Source: Microbacterium telephonicum
GTDB lineage: Bacteria; Actinomycetota; Actinomycetes; Actinomycetales; Microbacteriaceae
Reading direction: 5' to 3'
DNA: 64,000 nt
Assembly (NCBI RefSeq): GCF_003651225.1
Contig: NZ_RCDB01000001.1
Span: forward strand, 682,001-746,000
Each line of letters begins with the position of its first letter. The stretch's first letter is position 1. The translations under genes and the position numbers were made by a program. The notes beneath the pieces are model-generated. The model searched no databases, had not been told where the DNA came from, and saw only the letters and a program-made list of their open reading frames with translations. Below, piece after piece: positions 9,019 to 17,491 of the stretch.

Positions 9019-9118
9019 CGATGGATGCCGCACGGGTCGACGCCCCTCGGATGTGACCGGTGCCACCGGTGGTGCCACCGACCGAGCCGCCGGCCGCTAG
9101 CCTGACTGCGGAGGTCGC

Positions 9119-10132
9119 ATGAGCCAGGATGCGCGCAGTGCCGAGTCCCGCATCGGCGTCCGAGAGGTCGCCGCCCATGCCGGGGTGTCGTCGCAGACGG
9201 TGTCGCGCGTGCTCAACGCGCACCCCCACGTGCGCGCCGAGACGCGTGAGCGCGTGCTGCAGTCGATCGCCGACCTCGGCTACGTCGTCAACAACGCCGC
9301 CCGCGCACTCGGCACGGCGACGACCCGCACGATCGGCGTCATCGCGAGCGACTCCGGTCTCTTCGGGCCCGCCGTCGGCATCGCCGCGCTCGAGGCGGCG
9401 GCACGCGCCGCGGGGCGCTGGATCTCGACCGCGCACATCGACGCCTCCCGCCCTGACGAGGTCGACGACGCCGCGCGGCACCTGCTCGCGCAGGGGGTCG
9501 ACGGCATCGTCGTGGTCGCGCCGCACACCGCGACGCTGCCGCGCATCCGCGAGATCGCGCGCGGGCTCCCGGTGGTGACGCTCCACGCCGCGACGGGCGA
9601 GGGCGCGCAGCAGGATGCCGCGGCGCTCGCCGTCGCGCACCTCGCCGACCTCGGCCACCGCCGCATCGCCCATCTCGCCGGACCCGCGCAGTGGCAGGAG
9701 GCGATGCTCCGCGGACAGGGGGTCGAGGCCGCGCTCGCCGAGCATCACGCCGCCGGGCCCCGCTGGGAGGGCGACTGGTCGGCGGCGGCCGGCGCTCGCC
9801 TCGCCCCGGAGATCGCCGCGGCGGTCCGCGCGCCCGGCGGGCCGACCGCGATCGTCGTGGCCAACGATCAGATGGCGCTCGGGCTCGTCGCGGGGCTGCG
9901 CGCCGCCGGCATCCGCGTGCCCGACGACGTCAGCGTCACGGGCTTCGACGACAACCCGGATGCCGCCTACTACCGCCCCGCGCTCACGACCGTGCGCGTC
10001 GATGTCGCGGGGGAGGCGCGCGCCTGCATCGCCGCCCTGATCGGTGACGCGGAGGCCGCCGCGATGGCGCCCGCGACCCTCGTCGCCCGCGCGTCGACCG
10101 CCGCGCCGCCCGCGCCGTCATCGGCGCCGTGA
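9119..10132 (+). CDS. LacI-family transcriptional regulator of the arabinose block
   Basis: This 337-residue LacI-type repressor has its helix-turn-helix VREVAAHAGVSSQTVSRVLN at about residues 15-35, then the hinge and sugar-binding core. The ending TGFDDNPDAAYYRPALTTVRV is typical of the family. It is transcribed divergently from the sugar importer and lies 86 bp upstream of the kinase gene. The perfect palindrome TGTTACCGGTAACA at 10165-10178, with the central CG common in LacI operators, is its most likely target. It may also act on the importer promoter. It belongs to the same subfamily as the LacI protein at 1420-2433 but is clearly distinct from it. Confidence 0.93.
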   Translation: MSQDARSAESRIGVREVAAHAGVSSQTVSRVLNAHPHVRAETRERVLQSIADLGYVVNNAARALGTATTRTIGVIASDSGLFGPAVGIAALEAAARAAGRWISTAHIDASRPDEVDDAARHLLAQGVDGIVVVAPHTATLPRIREIARGLPVVTLHAATGEGAQQDAAALAVAHLADLGHRRIAHLAGPAQWQEAMLRGQGVEAALAEHHAAGPRWEGDWSAAAGARLAPEIAAAVRAPGGPTAIVVANDQMALGLVAGLRAAGIRVPDDVSVTGFDDNPDAAYYRPALTTVRVDVAGEARACIAALIGDAEAAAMAPATLVARASTAAPPAPSSAP

Positions 10133-10164
10133 CGCCGCACCCCACCGGGGTCGCGCGTCGCGAC

Positions 10165-10178
10165 TGTTACCGGTAACA
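10165..10178. promoter_or_regulatory. LacI-type operator in front of the arabinose genes
   Basis: TGTTACCGGTAACA is a perfect 14-bp palindrome with a central CG, 40 bp upstream of the chosen kinase start (10219). Its half sites differ from the AATGTGA sites at the importer promoter, so two different regulators are probably at work. Confidence 0.7.
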
Positions 10179-10218
10179 TGACGTGACCAGCCAGGCACGA
10201 GAACCAATGGAGGAATCC

Positions 10219-11838
10219 GTGGCCCACCCCGCGCACGCCGCTGCCGAGCAGATCCGCACCGGTCGCACCACCCTCGGCATCGAGCTCGGGTCGACGCGCA
10301 TCAAAGCCTGCCTCGTGGATGCCGACGACCCCACCGTCGTCCTGGCCGTGGGCTCCCATGCGTGGGAGAACGAGTACGTCGACAAGCGGTGGACCTACTC
10401 GCTGGATGCCGTCTGGTCGGGCCTGCGGGCCGCCTACGCCGACCTCGTCGGCGACGCGCGGGCGCGTCACGGCGTCTCGCCCTCGACCTTCCAGGCCATC
10501 GGCGTCTCCGCGATGATGCACGGCTACCTCGCCTTCGACGACGCGGGGGCGCTGCTCGTGCCCTTCCGCACATGGCGCAACACCGACACGGGGGCCGCGG
10601 CGGCCGAGCTGAGCGAGCTGCTCGGCGTGAACATCCCGCTGCGCTGGTCGGTCGCGCACATCCGCCAGGCCGTGCTCGACGCCGAGCCCCACGTCGCGCG
10701 GCTCGCGCACGTGACGACCCTCGCCGGCTACGTGCACGCCCAGCTCACCGGCCGTCGCGTGCTCGGCGTCGGCGACGCATCGGGCATGTTCCCGATCGAC
10801 GCGCACGCCGTCGACTACGACGAGGCCCTCCTCGCCCGGTTCGACGCCCTCGCGCCGGGCGTCATCCCGCCGCTGCGCGCCCTGCTGCCCGAAGTCCTCC
10901 CGGCGGGCGTCGACGCCGGCGCGCTCACCCCGGAGGGGGCGGCGCTCCTCGACCCGAGCGGTGCGCTCGAGCCCGGCATCCCGCTCTGCCCGCCCGAGGG
11001 AGACGCGGGCACCGGCATGGTGGCGACGAACGCCGTCGCGCCGCGTACGGGCAACGTCAGCGCCGGCACGAGCATCTTCGCGATGGTCGTGCTCGAGCGA
11101 CCCCTGCAGCACACCCACCACGAGCTCGACCTCGTGACCACCCCGGTGGGCGACCCGGTCGCGATGGTGCACTGCAACAACGGCGCGAGCGAGCTGGCCG
11201 CCTGGGCGGGCATGTTCACGCGGTTCGCGGCGCTGTCCGCACCCGGCGCGGATGCCGGAGCGGATGCCGACGTCGACAGCGACGCCGTGTTCGACGTGCT
11301 CTTCCGCGAGGCCCTCGCCGGCGACGCCGACGCCGGCGGCCTGCTCGCTTTCAACCACCTCGCGGGGGAGCCCATCGCGGGCCTCGCCGAGGGGCGGCCG
11401 CTGTTCGTGCGCACGCCCGACAGCGCGTTCACGCTCGCGAACGTCATGCGCGCCCAGCTGTACGGCGTGTTCGGCACGCTCGCCCTCGGCATGCGCGTGC
11501 TGGATGCCGAAGGCGTCGAGCTCGACCTGATGTTCGCGCACGGCGGCATGTTCCGCACCGCGGGCGTCGCGCAGCGCTTCCTCGCGGCGGCGCTCGGCGC
11601 TCCCGTCGCCGTCGGCGACACGGCATCCGAGGGCGGGGCGTGGGGCATCGCCGTGCTCGCCGCCTTCGCGGCGTCGGGCCGCGAACGACTCGCCGACTAC
11701 CTCGACGAGGTGGTGTTCGCGGATGCCGCGACGGTCGTCGCCGAGCCCGACCCTGTGGACGTCGCCGGGTTCGCCGCCTACCTCGACCGCTACCGCGCCG
11801 GCCTCGCCGTCGAAGCCGCCGCCGTCGCCCACCTCTGA
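10219..11838 (+). CDS. araB: FGGY-family carbohydrate kinase, probably L-ribulokinase
   Basis: This 539-residue FGGY kinase has phosphate-1 motif GIELGSTRIK near the N-terminus, phosphate-2 motif NVSAGTSIF in the middle and adenosine motif AHGGMF near residue 440. It sits directly before araA, so the expected reaction is phosphorylation of L-ribulose to L-ribulose-5-phosphate. The sequence is not the classic E. coli AraB type. It resembles the alternative FGGY kinases found in arabinose operons of other Gram-positive bacteria, so the function rests mainly on context. Start: GTG at 10219 has GGAGG (10209-10213) just upstream. An earlier in-frame GTG at 10183 would place the start next to the operator and is less likely. 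Confidence 0.82.
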   Translation: MAHPAHAAAEQIRTGRTTLGIELGSTRIKACLVDADDPTVVLAVGSHAWENEYVDKRWTYSLDAVWSGLRAAYADLVGDARARHGVSPSTFQAIGVSAMMHGYLAFDDAGALLVPFRTWRNTDTGAAAAELSELLGVNIPLRWSVAHIRQAVLDAEPHVARLAHVTTLAGYVHAQLTGRRVLGVGDASGMFPIDAHAVDYDEALLARFDALAPGVIPPLRALLPEVLPAGVDAGALTPEGAALLDPSGALEPGIPLCPPEGDAGTGMVATNAVAPRTGNVSAGTSIFAMVVLERPLQHTHHELDLVTTPVGDPVAMVHCNNGASELAAWAGMFTRFAALSAPGADAGADADVDSDAVFDVLFREALAGDADAGGLLAFNHLAGEPIAGLAEGRPLFVRTPDSAFTLANVMRAQLYGVFGTLALGMRVLDAEGVELDLMFAHGGMFRTAGVAQRFLAAALGAPVAVGDTASEGGAWGIAVLAAFAASGRERLADYLDEVVFADAATVVAEPDPVDVAGFAAYLDRYRAGLAVEAAAVAHL

Positions 11839-11895
11839 CCCGCGCGCGCCGCGCACCCGAACTCCTCACACCTCTCTCACCCCAGAAGGAGCATC

Positions 11896-13398
11896 ATGAC
11901 CCTCTCCACCGCCCTGGACGGCTACACCGTCTGGTTCGTGACCGGCAGCCAGAACCTCTACGGCGAGGAGACGCTGCGCCAGGTCGCCGAGCAGTCGCAG
12001 CAGGTCGTCGCGGGCCTTGCGGGCCTCCCCGTGACGATCGAGTGGAAGCCCGTGCTGAAGGACTCCGGCTCCATCCGCCGCCTGGCCCTCGACGCCAATG
12101 CCGACGACAGCGTGATCGGCGTCGTCGCGTGGATGCACACCTTCAGCCCCGCCAAGATGTGGATCGCGGGGCTCGACGCCCTCCGCAAGCCGCTGCTGCA
12201 CCTGCACACGCAGGCCAACGTCGAGCTGCCCTGGGCCGACATCGACTTCGACTTCATGAACCTCAACCAGGCCGCCCACGGCGACCGCGAGTTCGGGTAC
12301 ATCCAGACCCGCCTGGGCGTGCCGCGCAAGACGGTCGTCGGCCACGTCTCCAACCCCGAGGTGCAGCGTCAGATCGAGGTGTGGCAGCGCGCCGCCGCGG
12401 GCTGGCAGGCCGCGAAGACGCTCAAGCTCGCGCGCTTCGGCGACAACATGCGCTACGTCGCGGTCACCGAGGGTGACAAGACCGAGGCTGAGTTGCGTCT
12501 CGGCGTGCAGGTGAACACGTGGGGCGTCAACGAGCTGGCCGAGGCCGTCGCCGCGGCGTCCGACGCCGACATCGACGCGCTCGTGCAGGTGTACCTCGAC
12601 GAGTACGACGTCGCCGACGAGCTCCGCCCCGGCGCCGCGCGTCATCAGTCGCTGCGCGACGGCGCCGCCATCGAGGTGGGCCTGCGCTCGTTCCTCGAGG
12701 CGGGCGGCTTCGGCGCGTTCACGACCTCGTTCGAAGACCTCGGCGAGCTGACGCAGCTGCCCGGACTCGCCGTGCAGCGCCTCATGGCCGAGGGCTACGG
12801 CTTCGGCGCGGAGGGCGACTGGAAGACCGCGATCCTCGTGCGCGTCGCGAACGTCATGGGCGCGGGCCTCCCCGGTGGCGCGAGCCTCATGGAGGACTAC
12901 ACCTACGACCTCGTCGCGGGTGACGAGAAGATCCTCGGCGCCCACATGCTCGAGGTGTCGCCCTCGCTCACGACCGAGAAGCCGCGGCTGGAGGTGCACG
13001 AGCTCGGGATCGGCGGCAAGGCCGACCCGGTGCGCCTCGTCTTCACCGCCGACCCCGGTCCCGCCGTCGTCGTCGCGATGAGCGACATGCGCGAGCGCTT
13101 CCGGCTGACCGCCAACGTCGTCGAGAACGTCACGGCCCCCGACCTGCCGAAGCTGCCCGTCGGCCGCGCGATCTGGAAGCCCGCCCCCGATTTCGCCACG
13201 AGCGCCGCGTGCTGGCTCATCGCCGGGGCCGCGCACCACACCGTCATGACGACGGCGGTCGGCATCGAGGTGTTCCAGGACTTCGCCGAGATCGCCGGCA
13301 TCGAGCTGCTGGTCATCGACGACGACACCACCGTGCGCGGATTCCAGCGCGAGGTGCGCTGGAACCAGGCGTACTACCGTCTCGCGCAGGGGCTGTGA
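11896..13398 (+). CDS. araA: L-arabinose isomerase
   Basis: This 500-residue enzyme has the normal family length and converts L-arabinose to L-ribulose in the cytoplasm using Mn2+. It starts [20 protein letters not shown], and [10 protein letters not shown] is the family's N-terminal signature. Downstream, LMEDYTYDL and [12 protein letters not shown] carry the metal-binding and catalytic acidic and histidine residues. A clear AGAAGGAG site precedes the ATG by about 7 bp. The gene is 57 bp after the kinase gene, and its stop overlaps the start of the epimerase gene (TGATG), so the three form one operon. No araD (ribulose-5-phosphate 4-epimerase) gene follows. Confidence 0.97.
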   Translation: MTLSTALDGYTVWFVTGSQNLYGEETLRQVAEQSQQVVAGLAGLPVTIEWKPVLKDSGSIRRLALDANADDSVIGVVAWMHTFSPAKMWIAGLDALRKPLLHLHTQANVELPWADIDFDFMNLNQAAHGDREFGYIQTRLGVPRKTVVGHVSNPEVQRQIEVWQRAAAGWQAAKTLKLARFGDNMRYVAVTEGDKTEAELRLGVQVNTWGVNELAEAVAAASDADIDALVQVYLDEYDVADELRPGAARHQSLRDGAAIEVGLRSFLEAGGFGAFTTSFEDLGELTQLPGLAVQRLMAEGYGFGAEGDWKTAILVRVANVMGAGLPGGASLMEDYTYDLVAGDEKILGAHMLEVSPSLTTEKPRLEVHELGIGGKADPVRLVFTADPGPAVVVAMSDMRERFRLTANVVENVTAPDLPKLPVGRAIWKPAPDFATSAACWLIAGAAHHTVMTTAVGIEVFQDFAEIAGIELLVIDDDTTVRGFQREVRWNQAYYRLAQGL

Positions 13399-14345
13399 TG
13401 GCGGCCCCGGCATCCGGAACCCCGTACGCGATCGCGTACGGCGCGTACACGGCCGAGATCGCCTCGGTCGGGGCGTCGCTGCGCACCCTGCGTCACGACG
13501 GCCGTGACCTCGTGCTCGGGTTCGACGTCGACGAGGTGCGGCCGGGCTTCCGCGGCACGACGCTCGCGCCGTGGCCCAACCGCATCGTCGACGGCGTGTA
13601 CACGTTCGCCGGTGAGCGATACGAGACGCCCCGCACCGACGGGGGTGGCCGTGCCAACGCGCTGCACGGGCTGGCGTCGTGGCTCGACTACGACGTCGTC
13701 GCGCAGGATGCGGCCAGTGTCACGCTCGCCGCCGTCATCGTGCCGCAGACCGGCTATCCCTGGCGCATCCGCGTCGAGACGACGTACGCGCTCGCCGACG
13801 ACGGTCTCACGCAGTCGGTGACCCTCACCAACGAGAGCGCGGATGCCGCCCCCGTCGGCACGGGTCCGCATCCGTACCTGGTGGCAGGGCCGGCCCCGCT
13901 CGACGAGTGGGAATTCGAGCTGCCCGCCGCGCAGGTGCTCGAGATCGCCGGGGAGCAGATGGTGCCCGTCGGGCCGCGTGCCGTGACCGATGAAGCCGAC
14001 CGCTTCGACCGTCGCGCGCGTCGTGCGCTCGGCGACGTGCAGATCGACCACGCGTTCACGGGGCTCGAGCGCGACGGCGACGAGGTCGCCACGGTTCGGG
14101 TGCTCGACCCCTCGGGCGTCGGAGTGCAGATGACGTGGGGGCCGGAGTGCCCGTGGGTGCAGGTGTACACCGGTGATCTCCCGGGCGGGGCGTCGACGCC
14201 CGGCAATCGCGCGGGTATCGCCGTCGAGCCGATGACCTGCGGTCCCGACGCGTTCAACGCCGCGACGTACGCCTACGACACGGGCCTGCGCGTGCTGGAG
14301 CCGGGGGCGGCGCTGACGGCATCCTGGCGCATCGGCGCGATCTGA
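13398..14345 (+). CDS. Aldose 1-epimerase family protein
   Basis: This 315-residue GalM-like mutarotase interconverts the alpha and beta anomers of aldoses. Family residues are visible: His in NALHGLASW, His in GTGPHPYLVAG, and the catalytic Glu in GIAVEPMTCGPDAFN near the C-terminus. The reading frame is open upstream, but the ATG at 13398 overlaps the araA stop and gives the expected N-terminus [15 protein letters not shown]. Within the arabinose operon it probably speeds anomer interconversion of imported arabinose, or of galactose released with it. Confidence 0.92.
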   Translation: MAAPASGTPYAIAYGAYTAEIASVGASLRTLRHDGRDLVLGFDVDEVRPGFRGTTLAPWPNRIVDGVYTFAGERYETPRTDGGGRANALHGLASWLDYDVVAQDAASVTLAAVIVPQTGYPWRIRVETTYALADDGLTQSVTLTNESADAAPVGTGPHPYLVAGPAPLDEWEFELPAAQVLEIAGEQMVPVGPRAVTDEADRFDRRARRALGDVQIDHAFTGLERDGDEVATVRVLDPSGVGVQMTWGPECPWVQVYTGDLPGGASTPGNRAGIAVEPMTCGPDAFNAATYAYDTGLRVLEPGAALTASWRIGAI

Positions 14346-14354
14346 TCCGGAACA

Positions 14355-14395
14355 GGCGCCGCCCTCGGCTCCCCCCGAGTCGGGGCGGCGGCGCC
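14355..14395. terminator. Bidirectional hairpin terminator after the arabinose operon
   Basis: A GC-rich inverted repeat (GGCGCCGCCC on the left, GGGGCGGCGGCGCC on the right, with an inner CTCGG/CCGAG pair) lies between two convergent genes ending at 14345 and 14414. There is no U-tract, which is common for actinobacterial terminators. Confidence 0.6.
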
Positions 14396-14413
14396 CACAC
14401 CGGCACTGTCAGG

Positions 14414-14938
14414 TCAGTGCTGGTGCCCGATCTCGAGCGTGTGGCGCGAGTGGTCCGGAGCCAGTCGACCGGCCTCCGTGGAGGCCAGGGCCGGCGTGAC
14501 GGCGGCGGCCACGACGACCGCGCCGACCAGGAGGCCGCTCACGCCGACGCGGCGTGGAGCAGCCTGCGTCGTGCGGCGGGGCTGTGCCGCGCGACGCAGC
14601 CCGAGGATCGAGACCGCGAGGGCGATCTCGAGGGCGACGCCGACCGCGAGCGCGGCGACGCTGACATGGGCGGGGTCGACGGCGAGAGCCGCGGCCATGG
14701 CCAGGATGCCGGCGACCGCGAGGGTCAGCGCGAGGCGGTGGCGGCGCACGCCGCGGGCGAGCCACACGACCCCGGCGACGAGGGTCGCCGCACCGATCGT
14801 GGCGAGGCCCACGCCGACGGCCCGCGGCCCGGGACCGACGTCGCCCATGATGACGCCGGCCCCGAGTGCGAGCTGCACCAGGCCCGCGCCCCACGCGGCG
14901 AGCGTGGGCCACGAGCCCGTGAAGCGCGCGGCGGCCAT
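14414..14938 (-). CDS. Membrane protein of unknown function
   Basis: This 174-residue protein has about five hydrophobic segments (for example AAWGAGLVQLALGAGVIMG and VSVAALAVGVALEIALAVSI) and an Arg/Thr-rich cytoplasmic stretch near residue 125. The C-terminus is His-rich (HTLEIGHQH) and could face the outside. No catalytic motif is recognised. Its ATG overlaps the stop of the DUF4383 gene by 1 bp, so the two are co-translated and may act together in the membrane. Confidence 0.75.
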   Translation of the reverse strand: MAAARFTGSWPTLAAWGAGLVQLALGAGVIMGDVGPGPRAVGVGLATIGAATLVAGVVWLARGVRRHRLALTLAVAGILAMAAALAVDPAHVSVAALAVGVALEIALAVSILGLRRAAQPRRTTQAAPRRVGVSGLLVGAVVVAAAVTPALASTEAGRLAPDHSRHTLEIGHQH

Positions 14939-15348
14939 CAGGCCAGCGCGCTCCGGTCGGCGCCGCGCTCGGCGCCGACACCGACGCCCAGCAGCACGAT
15001 GGCGCTGGCCAGGTGCAGGAAGTGGTCGAACGTGTTCAGCGCGAGGATGTTCGCCGCGGTGCCCACGAGGAAGAAGCCGACGACGCCGAGCAGCAGGTAG
15101 GCCGCACCAACGGTGACGTTCACGGCCTTCGCCGCGCGCGCCGAGACGAGGCCGGCGATCAGCAGCGCGCCGCCGATGAGCAGGTGCGCGACGTTGTGCA
15201 GCGGGTTGACCTCGAAGATGCCGAGCAGCAAGCCGCCGCTGGTGGAGATGAAGCCGACGCCGCCGGTCACGGCGAAGCCGAGCAGCCCGACGAGCAGGTA
15301 GACCGCGCCGAAGATCGTGGCCACGAGGCGGTTGGGGGAATTGCGCAT
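14938..15348 (-). CDS. DUF4383 family membrane protein
   Basis: This 136-residue integral membrane protein has four predicted helices. The pattern NPLHNVAHLLIGGALL and the later FDHFLHLASAIVLL, with conserved His residues inside membrane helices, is characteristic of DUF4383 proteins, which are widespread in actinobacteria. Function is unknown. The gene is first of a two-gene unit with the membrane protein at 14414-14938. Confidence 0.88.
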   Translation of the reverse strand: MRNSPNRLVATIFGAVYLLVGLLGFAVTGGVGFISTSGGLLLGIFEVNPLHNVAHLLIGGALLIAGLVSARAAKAVNVTVGAAYLLLGVVGFFLVGTAANILALNTFDHFLHLASAIVLLGVGVGAERGADRSALA

Positions 15349-15420
15349 GACAACCTCCGATGTTCCGTGCGGCGGGTGCCGCGTCTCTGGAGGTTCGGAG
15401 GCATCACGTGATCGGATTGC

Positions 15421-15444
15421 GCGGATGCCGATTCCGGCATCCGC
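15421..15444. repeat. Small hairpin built from GCGGATGCC motifs
   Basis: GCGGATGCCG (15421-15430) and its inverse (15435-15444) form a 10-bp stem with a 4-nt loop. It combines two inverted copies of the heptamer that is overrepresented in this genome. It lies between the DUF4383 start and the next terminator. Confidence 0.5.
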
Positions 15445-15463
15445 GCCGGAGCTCGCCGCATCA

Positions 15464-15494
15464 CGAAGGGCCCCGGGAATCCCGGGGCCCTTCG
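15464..15494 (-). terminator. Hairpin terminator of the small hydrophilic protein gene
   Basis: A perfect 14-bp stem (CGAAGGGCCCCGGG paired with CCCGGGGCCCTTCG) closes a 3-nt loop, 18 bp after the stop of the leftward gene 15512-15712. Confidence 0.85.
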
Positions 15495-15511
15495 CCTGCA
15501 GAGGGTGCGGG

Positions 15512-15712
15512 TCACTTGTCGCCGCGCAGCTCCTCCTTGATCTCGTTGCGCTTCTCGACCGAGTCCCGCTCGGCCTCGGCCTTCTTGACGTTCGCCTCGG
15601 CCTTGTGCTCGTCGACCTTGTCGCCGATGCGGTCGGCGGTGTCTTCGAACGCCTCCTTCACCTTGCGCCCGGTCGTCTCGGCGACTTCCTTCGCGTCATC
15701 GAGGAATCCCAT
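15512..15712 (-). CDS. Small hydrophilic CsbD-like stress protein
   Basis: This 66-residue, highly charged protein (MGFLDDAKEVAETTGRKV then many Lys/Glu/Asp) has no hydrophobic segment and probably a helical or disordered structure. Composition and the repeated KVKEAF and KVDEHKAEANVKKAE pattern resemble CsbD-type or LEA-like small stress proteins, which are often sigma-B controlled. A good AGGAG-type site precedes the ATG. It stands alone with its own strong terminator, consistent with high expression. Confidence 0.75.
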   Translation of the reverse strand: MGFLDDAKEVAETTGRKVKEAFEDTADRIGDKVDEHKAEANVKKAEAERDSVEKRNEIKEELRGDK

Positions 15713-15932
15713 GTCGTTTCTCCTTCCGTGAGGACGTGCCCCCAGGGGCCTGACACTGACACGCTAGGCGCCGCTCTCGCGCGCGGGAACGGGGTTGACA
15801 CGTCGTATGCCGTCTGACAGCAGTGTCAGCGGCGCGAGTGCCGTGTACCTCCGCCGGTGAAGCTCGGGAAAGTTCCGCCCTCCGGGTCGATCCCGCGGCA
15901 TCCCGGTGCCTAGGATCGAGGGGGAGGGATCG

Positions 15933-16574
15933 GTGGCGGAGCACAAACGCATGCGCACCCGCGACGTCGTCGCGGAGGGGCTGTACATCGCGTCCGCCGC
16001 GACCCGACTCACGCTGAAGAACGCGATCCTCGTGCACATCCTCGCCGAGGGGGAGGACTTCGACGAGGAGCGGTACGTCCCCGAGGCGCGCGAGGCGCTG
16101 CTGGCGCTCGCCGCCGAGGCCGAAGACGACGCCGAGCGCACCGAGCGGGAGCGTAAGACCGCACGCGGCCGGTATTCGGACTCCAGCGGCACGCACGACT
16201 ACCGCAGCCGCGACGTGCGCAATCTCCGTCGCCGGAACAAGCAGAGCCTGCACGTCGCGAAGGAGCTGCGGGCGCGCGCCGAGAACGACGTCGAGCTGCA
16301 CAAGCTCATCGCCGACGCACGGGATGCCGCGTGGCACGAGGTCGCCGGAAACATCGACCGTGTGCTGCGCATCGAGGCGGCGCGCCCCGACCTCGACCCC
16401 GATTACGACCGCATGCGGATCGCGCGGATGCAGGCGCTGCGACTCGTCGACCTGCCCAGACTCCGGTCGCGGCGGCGCAGCATGCAGAAGCAGCAGGAGC
16501 TCCGCGAGGAGGGTGTCGAGCCCGCCGATGTGCAGGTGGCGCGCGGCGGCTTCGACCCCGCGGAGCTCGAGTGA
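15933..16574 (+). CDS. Conserved actinobacterial hypothetical protein, Arg/Glu-rich
   Basis: This 213-residue cytoplasmic protein is rich in Arg, Glu and Asp with long predicted helices. No known catalytic motif is seen. The N-terminus (VAEHKRMRTRDVVAEGLYIASAATRLTLKNAILVHIL) is its only fairly hydrophobic part. GTG at 15933 is preferred because GGGGGAGGGA lies just upstream; an earlier in-frame GTG at 15906 has no such site. It is transcribed toward the tRNA-Arg gene 70 bp away. Function is unknown. Confidence 0.7.
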   Translation: MAEHKRMRTRDVVAEGLYIASAATRLTLKNAILVHILAEGEDFDEERYVPEAREALLALAAEAEDDAERTERERKTARGRYSDSSGTHDYRSRDVRNLRRRNKQSLHVAKELRARAENDVELHKLIADARDAAWHEVAGNIDRVLRIEAARPDLDPDYDRMRIARMQALRLVDLPRLRSRRRSMQKQQELREEGVEPADVQVARGGFDPAELE

Positions 16575-16644
16575 GGCCTCGATTCGTCGTATCGGCGAAG
16601 CGTGTTGTAAGCTGATCCCCGGCCTTCGCGAGAGCGGAAGTCAT

Positions 16645-16717
16645 GCGCCCGTAGCTCAATGGATAGAGCATCTGACTACGGATCAGAAGGTTAGGGGTTC
16701 GAGTCCCTTCGGGCGCA
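16645..16717 (+). tRNA. tRNA-Arg (anticodon ACG)
   Basis: This 73-nt cloverleaf has acceptor GCGCCCG (16645-16651) pairing with CGGGCGC (16710-16716), discriminator A, anticodon stem TCTGA/TCAGA around loop CTACGGA with anticodon ACG, and T arm GGTTCGAGTCCC. CCA is not encoded. A palindromic terminator follows. The block to its right (about 16.8-23.7 kb) has foreign character, so this tRNA is a likely integration site. Confidence 0.97.
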
Positions 16718-17149
16718 CACTGTGTTGAGACAGTAAACGATCGAAAACCCGCGGAATTCCGCGGGTTTTCGTGGTTTCTGGGGGAGCGTCGAGGCCGGCT
16801 GATTCCGCCTGACCAGGCTCCGGTCGCGTTGATTACGTCTGAGCGCTCGAATTCCGCGTGATTCCGCGGCGCGCGGGGCCTCGAGCGTGCCGCCCACCAA
16901 ATCTCAATCAGAGCGCATGTGTGTACCTATGTGTGCACTAGATGGAGGCGGAGCAGATGCCCTGGGAGGTGCGATCGTCGCGCCCTCATCGGGCATGAGA
17001 TCGGTCGGGCTATACGGGCACTTGGGATCGCGGGCGAGTCAGACTGAGTAGCTCACCTGGCTCGGAGCGCGATACACGACCGGCCCGCGTGCTCATGTGA
17101 TCACGATCGTGGCCGCTGCTGATGTCACGGCCACTAATAGGGTGATGCC
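16718..17149. other. Gene-free stretch at the left edge of the island
   Basis: These 432 bp hold the tRNA terminator and then no credible gene. Local composition drops in GC. No integrase gene and no repeat of the tRNA 3' end was found here by eye. Confidence 0.5.
16742..16771. terminator. Palindromic terminator after tRNA-Arg
   Basis: A 30-nt perfect palindrome with arms CGAAAACCCGCGGAA and TTCCGCGGGTTTTCG. The run TTTTC at the end of the right arm supports intrinsic termination of the tRNA transcript. Confidence 0.85.
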
Positions 17150-17431
17150 ATGTCCGATGACCGACAGAATTTGCTCGCGCGCCGAGAGATCGTCGTCGCT
17201 CACATGACTGTGCTGGAGCGACTCGAAGAGCTCGTTGCCCTTTGCTCGACGGTCGCCGGCGATCCGCACGAGCTGCGCAGCGCGGTTTGCGAGACGTTCG
17301 AGCTCAGCCCAGTCGCTGCCGACGCCGTCCTGGCCTTGCAGGTCCGACGGTTCACGCCGTACGAGAGAAGAAGGATCCAGGACGAGCTCAACGACATCGA
17401 TCTACGGTTACGTCGGGCGACCGGCACGTAG
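17150..17431 (+). CDS. Small protein resembling the coiled-coil segment of DNA gyrase subunit A
   Basis: This 93-residue protein stands alone. The stretch VCETFELSPVAADAVLALQVRRFTPYER resembles the GyrA/ParC tower/coiled-coil segment, whose usual pattern is FGLS-x-QA-x-AILxMRLxxLTxxER. The catalytic Tyr domain and the DNA-wrapping C-terminal domain are absent. ATG at 17150 follows a GTGATGCC context with only a weak ribosome site. It could be a remnant or a small modulator that pairs with gyrase, and I cannot tell which. It lies at the tRNA end of the putative island. Confidence 0.55.
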   Translation: MSDDRQNLLARREIVVAHMTVLERLEELVALCSTVAGDPHELRSAVCETFELSPVAADAVLALQVRRFTPYERRRIQDELNDIDLRLRRATGT

Positions 17432-17491
17432 GCCGACCGGCATCCGGGCGCAGATGTACCTACCAACTGGGCTCAGCGCTCTGCGGAGTCC

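Larger units (their letters stand above)
8720..9118. promoter_or_regulatory. Divergent control region between the sugar importer and LacI/arabinose genes
   Basis: This 399-bp gene-free stretch lies between divergent starts. It holds two LacI-type operators (8800-8819, 8868-8887), an ATAAC-N6-GTAAC direct repeat (8843-8858) between them, and a long inverted repeat (8952-9018) nearer the LacI gene. No open frame in it looks real. Confidence 0.7.

Noticed and set aside
9970..11856. 628-residue frame on the minus strand across the kinase gene
   Set aside because: Antisense shadow of the FGGY kinase; composition is His/Arg/Glu-rich without motifs.
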